DNA of 35,137 nt. Source: Clostridium celatum DSM 1785 (GTDB taxonomy: Bacteria > Bacillota > Clostridia > Clostridiales > Clostridiaceae). The first letter of the stretch is position 1; each line of letters begins with the position of its first letter. Below the pieces are notes generated by a model, which saw only the letters and a list, made by a program, of their open reading frames with translations, was not told where the DNA came from and made no database searches. Shown here one piece after another: positions 17,655-26,677 of the stretch. The stretch spans positions 8,152 to 43,288 of the forward strand of contig NZ_KB291659.1 in the NCBI RefSeq assembly GCF_000320405.1, in the 5' to 3' direction. Both the position numbers and the translations under genes were made by a program.

Positions 17655-19067
17655 TTATACTAATCTTTCTCTTTTATTTAAATTGTATTTATTTGATTCA
17701 TCAATCTTGTATAACTTTCTCTTAGAAATTTGTTTCATAAATATTACGCCTACTATAAAAGCACAAGCTTCAGCAATAGGGAATGCCATCCATACAATGT
17801 TTTGAGAATTAGGTAGTTTTGTTAATATCCATGCTAATGGTAATGCAATAATAATCAGACGCATTAATGAAAGAACTAAAGAATGTACACCACATCCAAG
17901 AGCTTGAAAAATACCTTGGTATGCTACATTTGCACCAACAAATAAATACCCTATAGTAACTATTCTTATTGCTCTAATACATAAGCTCTGTGTTTGCTCT
18001 GATAATGCAAATATTCCAATTAACTGATGTGCAAATAATTGAAGTACTACTATACCAATAGTCATGATTATCAATGTGTATATCATTCCATATTTAATTC
18101 CATCATAAACTCTTTTCTTATCACGCTTTCCATAATTAAATCCTATAATTGGAATCATAGCATTATTCATTCCAAATGCTGCAAAAAAAACAAACTGTTG
18201 AATTTTATAATAAACTCCATAAGCAGTAACTGCAGCAATAGAAATTGTACCGAAAATAATATTTACACCATATGTCATAATAGACATCAACGCTTGCATT
18301 ACAATTGCAGGAATACCAACCTTATATATTTCATAAATAATATGCTTTTGTGGTTTTAAATATTTTAGTTTTGCATCAATATCTTTATTATATTTATGAT
18401 GGAAAATACATCCTAAAACACAAGATAATATTTGCCCTATTACAGTTGCATATGCTGCTCCATTTACTCCCATTGCTGGTAATCCAAAAAGTCCAAAAAT
18501 TAATATTGGATCAAGTATTATATTAGAAAGAGCCCCCATAACTTGAGCCATTGTAGATAATGTAGTTCTTCCTATTGCTTGTAATAGCTTTTCATATATC
18601 ATAAATTCAATTACGCCAAAGGATAATACTGTACAAATAGTAATATATGATTTACCCATTTCAATTATTATAATATCTGTAGTTTGTGAGGTAATATAAG
18701 CATTAACTCCAAATAAACCAAATATTAAAAATACTATATAAATGCATATTCCAATAAAAATTGCATTACCGGAAATATAATCTGCTTTTTTTCTATCCCC
18801 TTGTCCAATACTTTTAGATAACAATGTATTAACTCCAACACCTGTACCAACACCTACTGCAATCATTAACATTTGAATAGGAAATGCTAATGTAAGTGCA
18901 TTTACTGCATAATCACCCATGCCTGAAATATTACTTACAAAATAACTATCAACAATATTATAAAGCGCTTGTAATATCATAGATATAATCATCGGCATTC
19001 CCATTGTTATCATGAGTTTTTTTATAGGCACAACCCCCATCTTATTCTTTGAAACCTCTTTTTCCAT
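17655..19067 (-). CDS. MATE family efflux transporter (MepA-like)
   Basis: This 470-residue, twelve-helix exporter has the MATE landmarks ILQALYNIVDSYFVSNI (about 27-43), VGTGVGVNTLLSKSIGQGD (about 78-96) and the second-half 'NAMIPIIGFNYGKRDKKRV'. The basic N-terminus (MEKEVSKNKMG) and a long basic C-terminal tail are normal for MepA-type members. The AGGAGGA site lies just before ATG 19067. It is monocistronic, bounded by terminators on both sides. Members export dyes, biocides or fluoroquinolones; the substrate here is unknown. It is not a recent duplicate of the MATE genes at 1.3-2.7 kb or 26.9-28.2 kb. Confidence 0.93.
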   Translation of the reverse strand: MEKEVSKNKMGVVPIKKLMITMGMPMIISMILQALYNIVDSYFVSNISGMGDYAVNALTLAFPIQMLMIAVGVGTGVGVNTLLSKSIGQGDRKKADYISGNAIFIGICIYIVFLIFGLFGVNAYITSQTTDIIIIEMGKSYITICTVLSFGVIEFMIYEKLLQAIGRTTLSTMAQVMGALSNIILDPILIFGLFGLPAMGVNGAAYATVIGQILSCVLGCIFHHKYNKDIDAKLKYLKPQKHIIYEIYKVGIPAIVMQALMSIMTYGVNIIFGTISIAAVTAYGVYYKIQQFVFFAAFGMNNAMIPIIGFNYGKRDKKRVYDGIKYGMIYTLIIMTIGIVVLQLFAHQLIGIFALSEQTQSLCIRAIRIVTIGYLFVGANVAYQGIFQALGCGVHSLVLSLMRLIIIALPLAWILTKLPNSQNIVWMAFPIAEACAFIVGVIFMKQISKRKLYKIDESNKYNLNKRERLV

Positions 19068-19135
19068 AGCTTCTTCCTCCTATCATCAATATTACGGAGT
19101 CTTTTAACGGATAAGCTACCATAACCAATAAATAA

Positions 19136-19174
19136 AAAAGTGCGTAAATCCCTAATCTGGATTTACGCACTTTT
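19136..19174 (-). terminator. Terminator of the MutS2-like gene
   Basis: A 16-bp perfect stem (19136-19151 with 19159-19174) with a 7-base loop. A T-run follows on the minus strand; it also has T on the plus side. Confidence 0.85.
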
Positions 19175-19240
19175 GCTACTCGACTAATTTAATTTTACTT
19201 CTATTGGTAAAAAAAGTCAATCAAGAAGTTTCTCTTTATT

Positions 19241-21127
19241 TTATAATGAATTCTTTCTTATTTTTTTTAAAGCCTTTTTTGACCCACGAGCAATATCATG
19301 TTCAAGTTTTCTATCAATATAACTTGTAAATAATTGATTTAAATCATAACCTTCAGGATACAACTCACTAGCTGATATTTCTAATTTTATTCTTTTATAA
19401 TTAATATCGATAAATTCACCTTTATAAAAAACAGTTAAATTATTTAATTCATCTAACTCTTTATAGACTATAGCACTTTCATTATTATCTAAAAGTATTA
19501 CTTTATCACCTATACAGTAATTATACTTGCTATCTACTTCTTGTATTTCTTCCTTTTTCTTTGTAAGCTTACTTGAATTTATTAAATCATAATTATATTT
19601 TTTTGTTTCTATATATTTCTTAGTCTTTTCAATAATAGAATCTGAAATTCCCATCCTTTTAGAAATATAAAGTGCATTACTATCACCACTTCTTCCAATA
19701 TGAAGCTTATATAATGGTTCAAGTGTATCCTTTTTAAACTCCATTGCTGCATTTTCAAAATGAGGATGCTCCTCTGAAAAATTTTTAATTTCTCCATAAT
19801 GAGTAGTTGCAATTGTAATACATCCCTTATGATATAACTCCTCTAAAATAGCAATAGCAAGAGCTGCTCCCTCATTTGGTTCTGTCCCACTTCCTATCTC
19901 ATCAAATAATAGCAATGTAGACTTTGAACTTTGTTTTATTATATCCGCTAAATTCTTAACATGAGAGGAAAAAGTACTTAAAGCATTTTCTATACTTTGA
20001 TTATCTCCAATATCAACAAATATTTTATTAAATACTGAAATTTCTGTGCCCTCTTTAGCTGGTATATGAAATCCAGATTGTGTTGCTAATGTTAATATTC
20101 CTACTGTTTTTAAAACTACTGTTTTACCACCTGCATTTGGCCCTGTTATTATAAGTGCTCTATAATCATTACCGATTTCAAAATTAAGTGGTACTGGATT
20201 TTTTAATAATGGATATTTTCCATCTACAATTTTTATATATCCATATTCATTTAATTTCGGCTTAATCCCATTAATATCATTACTATATTTTGCTTTTGCC
20301 CAAATCATATCATATTCAGCTATTACTTCAATATTAATTTTTATTTCTCTTATTTTTTCATTAAGCATTTCAGTAAGCATACCTAATATTTTATATTCTT
20401 CCATACTTTCTTCTACCTTTAAAATAGCTAACTCTGATGTATGCTTTGAAATTGTAGTTGGTTCCATAAAGACTGTTGTCCCCTTTGATGATGATTCAAC
20501 AATGGTCCCTTGTACATAATTTTTATATGATGATTTTATTGGAATCGTATATTTTCCATTCCTCTTACTTATAAAAAATTCTTGTATATACTGTTTATTT
20601 TCACTATTTTTTAAAAATTTATCCAACTTTTCTTTTATCTTATTTTCACAATCATCTATTAATCTTCTAATTTTCTTTAACTCTTTGCTCGCATTAGAGT
20701 CAACTATAGAACCCCTTATACACCTATTTATCTCTTCTTCAATATAACTCAAATCCGTAATACTCTCTCCATAGCTACTTAATGTTGGTGCATATCCTTC
20801 TTTATCTTTTATAAATAGCTTTACTTTTCTACATCCTCTTAAAAAGTCAGACATAATAGCTAAATCTTCTGGATCTAAAGATGCACCTTTTTCAATTTTT
20901 TCAATATATGGTACTACATTAAATATTCCGACAAGGGGTATATGATATGAAGCATCTAAAAGTCTTCGTCCTTCTGATGTTTCATCTAACCTTCTATTAA
21001 CAATCTTTAAATTATTACTTGGCTCAAGTTTATCAATTAAGGCTTTTCCTAAACCACTTACACAATACCCTTTAACTAACTCTTTTAATTCATCGTAATT
21101 CAATTTTTCTAATGTCATTTTATCCAT
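19241..21127 (-). CDS. MutS2-like ATPase lacking the Smr domain
   Basis: The 628-residue product has the MutS core/lever region (about 20-300) and the ATPase: Walker A GPNAGGKT (329-336), the STFSSHVKN signature (384-392), Walker B LLLFDEIGSGTEP (405-417) and ATTHYGE (440-446). A KOW-like patch follows (GDKVILLDNNESAIVYK, 540-556). MutS2 proteins average about 785 residues and end in an Smr nuclease domain; here the chain ends at a basic tail, so Smr is absent. MutS2 members suppress recombination and split collided ribosomes, and this paralog could do the latter without cutting. ATG 21127 has AAGGAAGGAAAA upstream. An in-frame TTG at 21292 would add 55 residues translated from the attenuator hairpins and is rejected. 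Confidence 0.85.
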   Translation of the reverse strand: MDKMTLEKLNYDELKELVKGYCVSGLGKALIDKLEPSNNLKIVNRRLDETSEGRRLLDASYHIPLVGIFNVVPYIEKIEKGASLDPEDLAIMSDFLRGCRKVKLFIKDKEGYAPTLSSYGESITDLSYIEEEINRCIRGSIVDSNASKELKKIRRLIDDCENKIKEKLDKFLKNSENKQYIQEFFISKRNGKYTIPIKSSYKNYVQGTIVESSSKGTTVFMEPTTISKHTSELAILKVEESMEEYKILGMLTEMLNEKIREIKINIEVIAEYDMIWAKAKYSNDINGIKPKLNEYGYIKIVDGKYPLLKNPVPLNFEIGNDYRALIITGPNAGGKTVVLKTVGILTLATQSGFHIPAKEGTEISVFNKIFVDIGDNQSIENALSTFSSHVKNLADIIKQSSKSTLLLFDEIGSGTEPNEGAALAIAILEELYHKGCITIATTHYGEIKNFSEEHPHFENAAMEFKKDTLEPLYKLHIGRSGDSNALYISKRMGISDSIIEKTKKYIETKKYNYDLINSSKLTKKKEEIQEVDSKYNYCIGDKVILLDNNESAIVYKELDELNNLTVFYKGEFIDINYKRIKLEISASELYPEGYDLNQLFTSYIDRKLEHDIARGSKKALKKIRKNSL

Positions 21128-21199
21128 TTTTATTTTCCTTCCTTGTATCAAATATAAATACAAGTCAACGAAATCCTGATAGATTTCATAACTTAAATA

Positions 21200-21336
21200 T
21201 AAAAAAAGCTGTGGATACTTCCACAGCTTAAAACTCAACTTTAAATAAAGGTAGACTCCTACCTCTGAAGTAAATTCGTGGACTTGTATCAATTAGTTAT
21301 AATTAATTCCACAACAAATAAAGGTATAAATACCTT
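21200..21336 (-). promoter_or_regulatory. Leader attenuator of the MutS2-like gene
   Basis: The transcript from the promoter at 21427-21455 has a leader of about 290 nt. In transcript order it holds a 6-bp hairpin (21321-21336), TGTGGA (segment 1, 21308-21313), TCCACG (segment 2, 21277-21282), a 6-bp hairpin (21249-21264), then an intrinsic terminator of 10 bp with a 4-base loop and seven U's (21201-21229). The terminator arms contain TGTGGA (segment 3) and TCCACA (segment 4). Segments 1:2 plus 3:4 would terminate; 2:3 would break the terminator. I do not recognise a known riboswitch or T-box motif. A three-codon GTG frame at 21376-21387 behind GCGAGG could be a regulatory mini-ORF (weak). 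Confidence 0.7.
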
Positions 21337-21426
21337 AATTTTTTAGGAATCAATATTTAATTTAACTATTTGATACTAAACACTCACAAAAATACCTCGC
21401 TTTTTTTGAAATCTATCACTTATAGT

Positions 21427-21455
21427 ATATTAAAATATATAATATATGTTGTCAA
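21427..21455 (-). promoter_or_regulatory. Promoter of the MutS2-like gene
   Basis: On the minus strand a perfect TTGACA (21450-21455) and TAATAT (21427-21432) are spaced 17 bases, predicting a start near 21420 and the long leader. From 21456 to 21608 I see no gene. Confidence 0.8.
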
Positions 21456-21608
21456 TATTTCTTATTATTTATCCTAGAGACCAAATCACATTTTCATTTT
21501 TCATAAAGAAATTCACTACTCACTCTAGTTGGTAGAAGTATACCTTGTGTAACTTTAATTGAAGAAATTACAAGTCTTAATTTCACTTATACTTTTATAT
21601 TATAAAAG

Positions 21609-21986
21609 CTAAATATAAGGATAGTAAGGATATGGATAAGGGTAAGGGTATGGATAAATTGGATATGGCGGTATAATATATGGATATCTCAATGGCCCAA
21701 CTCTATCTATATTCCTCATTGGAAAATTTCTTCTTCTAAAACGTCTAAACCCTCCTGGCTGTCCATGACCAAATGGTCCTTGCCTATTTGCTTCTTCCGC
21801 ACATTCTTTTTCTATTACATTTTCACCAACTAATATAGTAACACTATCATCATTTACTTCTTCAATAATTCCATCACACATACTCCCATCTTTCATTACT
21901 ATAATCGCATGATAAGATTGGCATTTTTTACATTCTTCATATAAAGACCTTGAATCTCTATAAAAACCTACTACTTCTAATGCCAT
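21609..21986 (-). CDS. Small protein with Sm-like N-terminus and Pro-Tyr tail
   Basis: The 125-residue product is of unknown function. Residues 25-62 (YHAIIVMKDGSMCDGIIEEV then SVTILVGENVIEKE) have the strand pattern of a small Sm-like barrel, with cysteines at 19, 22 and 38. A Gly/Arg-rich linker follows (FRRFRRRNFPMRNIDR), then a tail of alternating Pro-Tyr (PIYPYPYPYPYPYY). Such tails are seen in spore-coat and surface proteins of Firmicutes, which makes a spore-coat role a guess. The tail is encoded by a short tandem DNA repeat (21615-21670), which may vary in copy number. The ribosome binding site AAGGGGGGTGAT is very strong. Confidence 0.65.
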   Translation of the reverse strand: MALEVVGFYRDSRSLYEECKKCQSYHAIIVMKDGSMCDGIIEEVNDDSVTILVGENVIEKECAEEANRQGPFGHGQPGGFRRFRRRNFPMRNIDRVGPLRYPYIIPPYPIYPYPYPYPYPYYPYI

Positions 21987-22107
21987 CTATAAATCACCCC
22001 CCTTTTAATTAATATAATATTCATTTATAAAAAAGAGGTGAAATATTAAAATAGATTAGATAGAAAATGTTTATTTGATTTATCTTGTGCTTTTATAAAT
22101 TGTGTAG

Positions 22108-22383
22108 ATGCTAACATTGTATAATATGGATGGTAAACTTTTAGGAATGGCTTGTAGACTTCCTAATACTATCTCAAAGAGTACTAATATTTGTTCTCTT
22201 TGTAATCATATTGGTTCTGAAAATGAAATTGCTTTTGTTTCTCCTATATGTAAAGCACGACATGTAGATGATTATAAATCATTAGGTTTTCATGTTTGCT
22301 TGAATAGCTCTGAATGTAATGAAAGAATTACATCAGTAGAAAAACTTGAGAAACTTTTAAAGGATGTCAATAGAATAAAGTAA
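22108..22383 (+). pseudogene. FusB/FBP-type treble-clef zinc-finger fragment
   Basis: The 91-residue frame holds CSLCNHIGSENEIAFVS (about 29-45) and GFHVCLNSSECNERITS (about 60-76). This is the four-cysteine C-terminal domain of the FusB/FBP family, which binds EF-G and rescues fusidic-acid-stalled ribosomes. Family members are about 210 residues; this has only the end. ATG 22108 lacks a ribosome binding site, while a good GAGGTG sits at 22035-22040 with no start codon after it. In another frame 22053-22110 reads NRLDRKCLFDLSCAFINCVD, which looks like the missing upstream part. I infer a small protein of about 110 residues damaged by indels. A stand-alone zinc-finger protein from ATG 22108 remains possible. 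Confidence 0.55.
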
Positions 22384-22384
22384 T

Positions 22385-22433
22385 AAAAAAAGTGACATGT
22401 ATACTCTAAAAAGATTAGCATGTCACTTTTTTT
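22385..22433. terminator. Bidirectional terminator
   Basis: A 15-bp perfect stem (22385-22399 with 22419-22433) with a 19-base loop. It lies between the zinc-finger gene and the convergent end of scrB. Confidence 0.8.
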
Positions 22434-22451
22434 ATTTTAAAAATTAATTTA

Positions 22452-23927
22452 TTAAATATTGATTTTCCATAAGTTAATTTCTACATTTGTATTATTATCT
22501 GCAAATACACTTACTCCTGTACTTATTTCTTTTGTAAATATTCTTGAAGTAAATACTTCTTCCCCATCATTAACAAAGATTTCAACTGATGAAGTATCCA
22601 CAAATATTTGAACTTTTAAGTTTTCAGCGTTATATTCACACTTTCTTTCTGTGCCATATTCTGTTGCTAATACTTCTCCTGATTTACTTCTATCTAATAC
22701 AAGCTTTTTATTTTCTATATCATAATAAAATACAGTTTCTTCATCTATACCTTTTCTTAGTTTTACCCCAACATATTTACCAGTAAAATTACTAAACTCA
22801 CATATAAACTCATACGTTTTTTCATTAAATCCAACTATATCTTTTTCTTCATTATTTAATGTATATGAATATTTTAGATTTTCCCCCCTAAGAAGCTCTA
22901 ATTCTTTTACTGGTTTTTGAATTAATTTATCACCTTTTAACTCTAATTCTCTAGGTATAGTCAAACAATGAGCCCATCCACTTTTATCAGTAGGGTAATC
23001 TATCTCTGGTAATCCCATCCACCCAACTAATATTTTTCTTCCGTGTTTATCTTCAGTAGTTTGAGGAGCATAAAAATCAAATCCTCTATCTAATTCATTA
23101 AAATTACCATGATTGAATTCTCCATTAGAAAAATCAATTTTATCTCCTATTAAATATCCTGATTGGAATATATTTTGATATTTATCTCCATCTGCTTCTA
23201 AGCCCTGTGGAGAAAATATAAGTATTCCTTTATTATCAAAACGTAAATAATCTGGGCATTCCCACATAAATCCATTACCAAAGAAATCTGTTTTTATTTC
23301 TCCTTTAAACTTCCAATCTAATAAATTATTTGATTCATAATATACTATAGTTCCTAAATTTTCTTTTCTTTCAGCTCCAATTAAACAATAATATTTATTA
23401 TTATCTTTAAACACCTTAGGATCCCTAAAATTATCTGTATATCCATTTGGTAAATCCTTTATAACAGCTTCACTATTCTTTGTTATTTCGCCATTACTAT
23501 CCATTATAGCTAAACATTGATATGGATGTCTTATCCATTCTTCATTTCTTGTATTTCCTGTATAAAATAAATGAAGTTTATTATTTTCAACTATACCACT
23601 TCCTGAAAATGCTCCATGACTTTCAAAGTATTCAGTAGGAATTATTCCAACTCCACAATCTTTCCAATTAACTAAATCTTTTGAAGAAACATGATACCAA
23701 TGCTTTATTCCATGAACAGGCCCTAATGGAAACCATTGATAAAACAAATGATATTCACCATTATAATAAGAAAATCCATTAGGATCATTTAACAGTCCTG
23801 TAGTAGGTTGAATATGAAATTTTTGTCTATATGAACAACTATCTACTATTTCTTTTAATTTTGTTATTTCTTCATTTGATGCATCTAAAATTGTTCTATA
23901 TCTTTCTTCTCTTGTCCACTCTTTCAT
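22452..23927 (-). CDS. scrB: Sucrose-6-phosphate hydrolase (GH32)
   Basis: The 491-residue cytosolic enzyme splits sucrose-6-phosphate, delivered by the PTS, into glucose-6-phosphate and fructose. GH32 landmarks are all present: LLNDPNGF with nucleophile D48, FSGSG (107-111), FRDP (167-170) with the transition-state stabiliser D169, and MWECPD (221-226) with acid/base E223. The five-bladed propeller is followed by a C-terminal beta sandwich (from about 345). No signal peptide is present, as expected. It is the last gene of the scrA-scrB unit, 97 bases after scrA. Length is typical (about 480-495). Confidence 0.94.
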   Translation of the reverse strand: MKEWTREERYRTILDASNEEITKLKEIVDSCSYRQKFHIQPTTGLLNDPNGFSYYNGEYHLFYQWFPLGPVHGIKHWYHVSSKDLVNWKDCGVGIIPTEYFESHGAFSGSGIVENNKLHLFYTGNTRNEEWIRHPYQCLAIMDSNGEITKNSEAVIKDLPNGYTDNFRDPKVFKDNNKYYCLIGAERKENLGTIVYYESNNLLDWKFKGEIKTDFFGNGFMWECPDYLRFDNKGILIFSPQGLEADGDKYQNIFQSGYLIGDKIDFSNGEFNHGNFNELDRGFDFYAPQTTEDKHGRKILVGWMGLPEIDYPTDKSGWAHCLTIPRELELKGDKLIQKPVKELELLRGENLKYSYTLNNEEKDIVGFNEKTYEFICEFSNFTGKYVGVKLRKGIDEETVFYYDIENKKLVLDRSKSGEVLATEYGTERKCEYNAENLKVQIFVDTSSVEIFVNDGEEVFTSRIFTKEISTGVSVFADNNTNVEINLWKINI

Positions 23928-24024
23928 TATTATTTCTCCTCGTTTAATATCTTATAATTATTTATTAATTACAAAATAGAAGGCATTAGTATAGTACTAA
24001 TTCCTCCTATTTCATAAAACACTC

Positions 24025-25489
24025 CTATGCAGCTATTTGCTCATCATTTGCCACTTGTTTTTTATTCATAAACTTTGCTATAACAATTGTTGATACAACA
24101 GCTACAACCATTGAAAGTATCATTGCAATTATATAGTTTACTATAGATGTAGGTCTAATTGATATAATTCCTGGTAATCCAGCTGCTCCTGGAGATATTG
24201 CAAGAACTTTTGTCAGCATTACATAAGCAGATCCAACTGCTGATCCTATCATTGCTCCAAAGAATGGATAACGTAACTTTAAGTTAACACCAAATATTGC
24301 TGGTTCAGTTATTCCAAGTAAAGCAGATATACCTGATGCTGATGCTATTCCTTTCATCTTGTTATCTTTTCTTAAAATAAGAAGTACTGATAATGCTGCA
24401 GCACCTTGAGCTACATTTGACATTGCTGCAACTGGGAATATAAATGATCCACCTGTAGTTGCTATATCTGCTAATAATTGAGTTTCTATAGCCACAAAAC
24501 TATGATGCATACCTGTTATAACTATTGGAGCATACAAGAATCCAAATATTGCTCCACCTATTGGACCTAATGTATTTATTAACCATAATAATCCTGTTGT
24601 TATACCATCCCCTAATCCTCTCATTACAGGACCTATAACAACAAATGTTAATATACCAGTGATAAACACAGTAAATAGTGGTGTTAATAAGTTATTTAAT
24701 ACTGAAGGTATTACTTTGTGCAACATCTTTTCTACTTTTGCTAAAACAAATGCAGCTGCTAAAACTGGAAGTACTGTTCCTTGATATCCAACCTTAGCTA
24801 TATTTAATCCAAATATATTCCATACTGGTACAGTTCCATCAACAACTGCTGCACCGTAACTATATCCATTTAATAAGTCTGAATGTATCATAAGTGCACC
24901 AATACAAGCACCTAAATACGGATTTCCTCCAAAGGCTTTTGCTGCTGAGAATCCTAAGAATATTGGTAAAAATGCAAATCCTGTATTAGCAAATGTATTT
25001 ATTAATTCTGCCAAATCCTTAAATTGTGGATATGCTTCTACTATAGATTGTCCCTCAATAAATAATCCTTGAGATGTTAATATATTATTTATTCCCATTA
25101 GCAATCCTGCTGCAACTAATATTGGTAATATAGGAACAAAAACATCTGCTAAAGATTTTAATAATCCTTGTAATGGATTTAATTTTTTATCAGCTTCTCT
25201 TTTTAATTCATCTTTACTTTCTTCTTTAATATTAGCTAATTTTATAAATTCTTTATAAACCTCATCAACAACAACCTGATCCTAAAATTATTTGAAATTG
25301 CCCCGATGTATTAAAGCTTCCTTTGACTTCTGCCATTGATTCGATTTCTTTAACATTGACATTCTTATCATCTTTAAGCACTAATCTTAATCGAGTTGCA
25401 CAGTGTGCTGCACTAATTACATTTTCCTTACCACCTATATTCTTTAAAATCTCTTTACCTATTTCTTTGTAATTTTTACTCATTTCCAT
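24025..25489 (-). pseudogene. scrA: Sucrose PTS transporter EIIBC, +1 frameshift
   Basis: Two frames together encode one PTS permease. The first 74 codons are the EIIB domain, with the phosphorylated cysteine C30 in SAAHCATRLRL, ending ILGSG-CC and a stop. The other frame continues VVDEVYKEFIKLAN, a linker, then the EIIC membrane domain with LLMGINNILTSQG and the GITEPAIFG motif of the sucrose family. Removing one A at 25273-25274 (plus strand) gives a normal 487-residue EIIBC. No EIIA domain is attached, so a separate glucose-type EIIA would be used. If real, the lesion should abolish transport here while scrB and scrR stay intact. The first ATG has AGGGGGTTGG upstream. Confidence 0.88.
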
Positions 25490-25517
25490 CCAACCCCCTG
25501 GCTGTTATTTTCATTTT

Positions 25518-25573
25518 TGAAACGTTTCATTTTCTATATTAATCATGTTAATACGTTTTCATCAATTCGTCAA
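25518..25573 (-). promoter_or_regulatory. scr promoter with CcpA-like cre and LacI-type operator
   Basis: On the minus strand TTGACG (25568-25573) and TAACAT (25545-25550) are spaced 17 bases. A cre-like site ATGAAAACGTATTAA (25548-25562) matches 14 of 15 consensus positions and fills the spacer, so catabolite repression is expected. Downstream of the predicted start lies a perfect palindrome TGAAACGTTTCA (25518-25529), the expected operator of the LacI-family regulator. Confidence 0.75.
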
Positions 25574-25591
25574 TATTTTTTTATAAAAAAA

Positions 25592-25688
25592 TAGGATTTT
25601 ATTTTTCAATTTCTTATTCTTTACTTAATATATATACTATGTATATTTTAAAGTATAAAACTTGAAATCTTATTTATATAAAATCCTA
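25592..25688 (-). terminator. Possible long-loop terminator of scrR
   Basis: 11-bp perfect arms (25592-25602 with 25678-25688) enclose a 75-base loop with smaller pairings. On the minus strand a seven-T run follows. It lies just after the scrR stop. Confidence 0.4.
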
Positions 25689-25696
25689 AATAAAAT

Positions 25697-26677
25697 TTAT
25701 TTTTTTGTAGTGTATCCTTCAATAAATTTAACTGGTAAAATTATTTCTTTTTTCACTTTATTATTTTCTATAATATTTATTAATGCTTTAACCGCTTCTT
25801 CTGCAATAAGTTCAACAGGCTGTCTAATAGTTGATATTTCTATTGTGTCTTTAGCTGATGATTTACTTCCATCAAATCCAATTACTTGAACATCTTTGGG
25901 AATCTTTATATTATATTTATTTAATTTTTTTATAAAATCTACTGCATATTCATCAGTTACAGCAAAAACACCTTGTATTTTTATATCATCTTCAAAATTA
26001 CTCTCTATAAATTTATCCAGTAACTTATCAAACTCCTCAGTAGAACCTAGTAATTCACATATTTCATAATCTATATTATATTCTTTACAATAACTAATAA
26101 AACCATCTTTTCTTTTTCTTGTAGCATTATTTATTTTAGAACCTCTTCCTATATAAGCTATTTTCTTACATCCAAGTTCATCTAACTTCTTTGCTGCAAT
26201 TCGTCCACCTTCAAAGTTATTACTAGATACATACGTTATATTTTTAGAAAAATATCTATCAATACTTACAAAAGGAATATTTTCAGAAACATATTCATCA
26301 ATATCGCTATAAGTTATGGCTATTATTCCATCCATTTTATTTTGCTTTGCCATAGATATATACTCTATTTCAGCTTTATTATCCTCATTTGAGTTACAAA
26401 GAATCATTTTCATTCCAACTTTTCTTAAGCATTTTTCTATATTATACGCCAATTCACTAAAAAAAGGATTCCATATTGTAGGTAAGATTACAGCTATAGT
26501 ATTAGTTCTATTCATTTTAAACCCTCTAGCATAAATATTAGGTTCATAATTTAACTTCTTTATTGCCTCTTCTACCTTAATCCTTGTAGATGGTTTAACC
26601 TGTATATTATTTATTACATTTGAAACCGTTCCTACAGATACACCAGCTTCTTTTGCAACATCTTTAATAGTTACCAT
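25697..26677 (-). CDS. scrR: LacI-family sucrose operon repressor
   Basis: The 326-residue protein starts with the LacI headpiece TIKDVAKEAGVSVGTVSNVI (3-22) and hinge helix region KKLNYEPNIYARGFK. A periplasmic-binding-protein-like effector domain follows (from about 60), with FVSIDRYF, GGRIAAKKL and AVTDEYAVD segments. It lies directly upstream of scrA on the same strand, with a perfect LacI-type palindrome in the scrA promoter. It should repress scrAB until sucrose or a phosphorylated sugar binds; the inducer is inferred. Length is normal. It could in principle be a more general repressor, but the context makes the sucrose role likely. Confidence 0.88.
   Translation of the reverse strand: MVTIKDVAKEAGVSVGTVSNVINNIQVKPSTRIKVEEAIKKLNYEPNIYARGFKMNRTNTIAVILPTIWNPFFSELAYNIEKCLRKVGMKMILCNSNEDNKAEIEYISMAKQNKMDGIIAITYSDIDEYVSENIPFVSIDRYFSKNITYVSSNNFEGGRIAAKKLDELGCKKIAYIGRGSKINNATRKRKDGFISYCKEYNIDYEICELLGSTEEFDKLLDKFIESNFEDDIKIQGVFAVTDEYAVDFIKKLNKYNIKIPKDVQVIGFDGSKSSAKDTIEISTIRQPVELIAEEAVKALINIIENNKVKKEIILPVKFIEGYTTKK

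Noticed and set aside
21128..21292. N-terminal extension of the MutS2-like protein from a TTG
   Set aside because: It would translate through the terminator hairpin, has no ribosome binding site, and ATG 21127 has a good one.
21200..21420. T-box or known riboswitch in the MutS2-like leader
   Set aside because: No T-box GGTGG-N-ACC motif and no core I can match to a named riboswitch.
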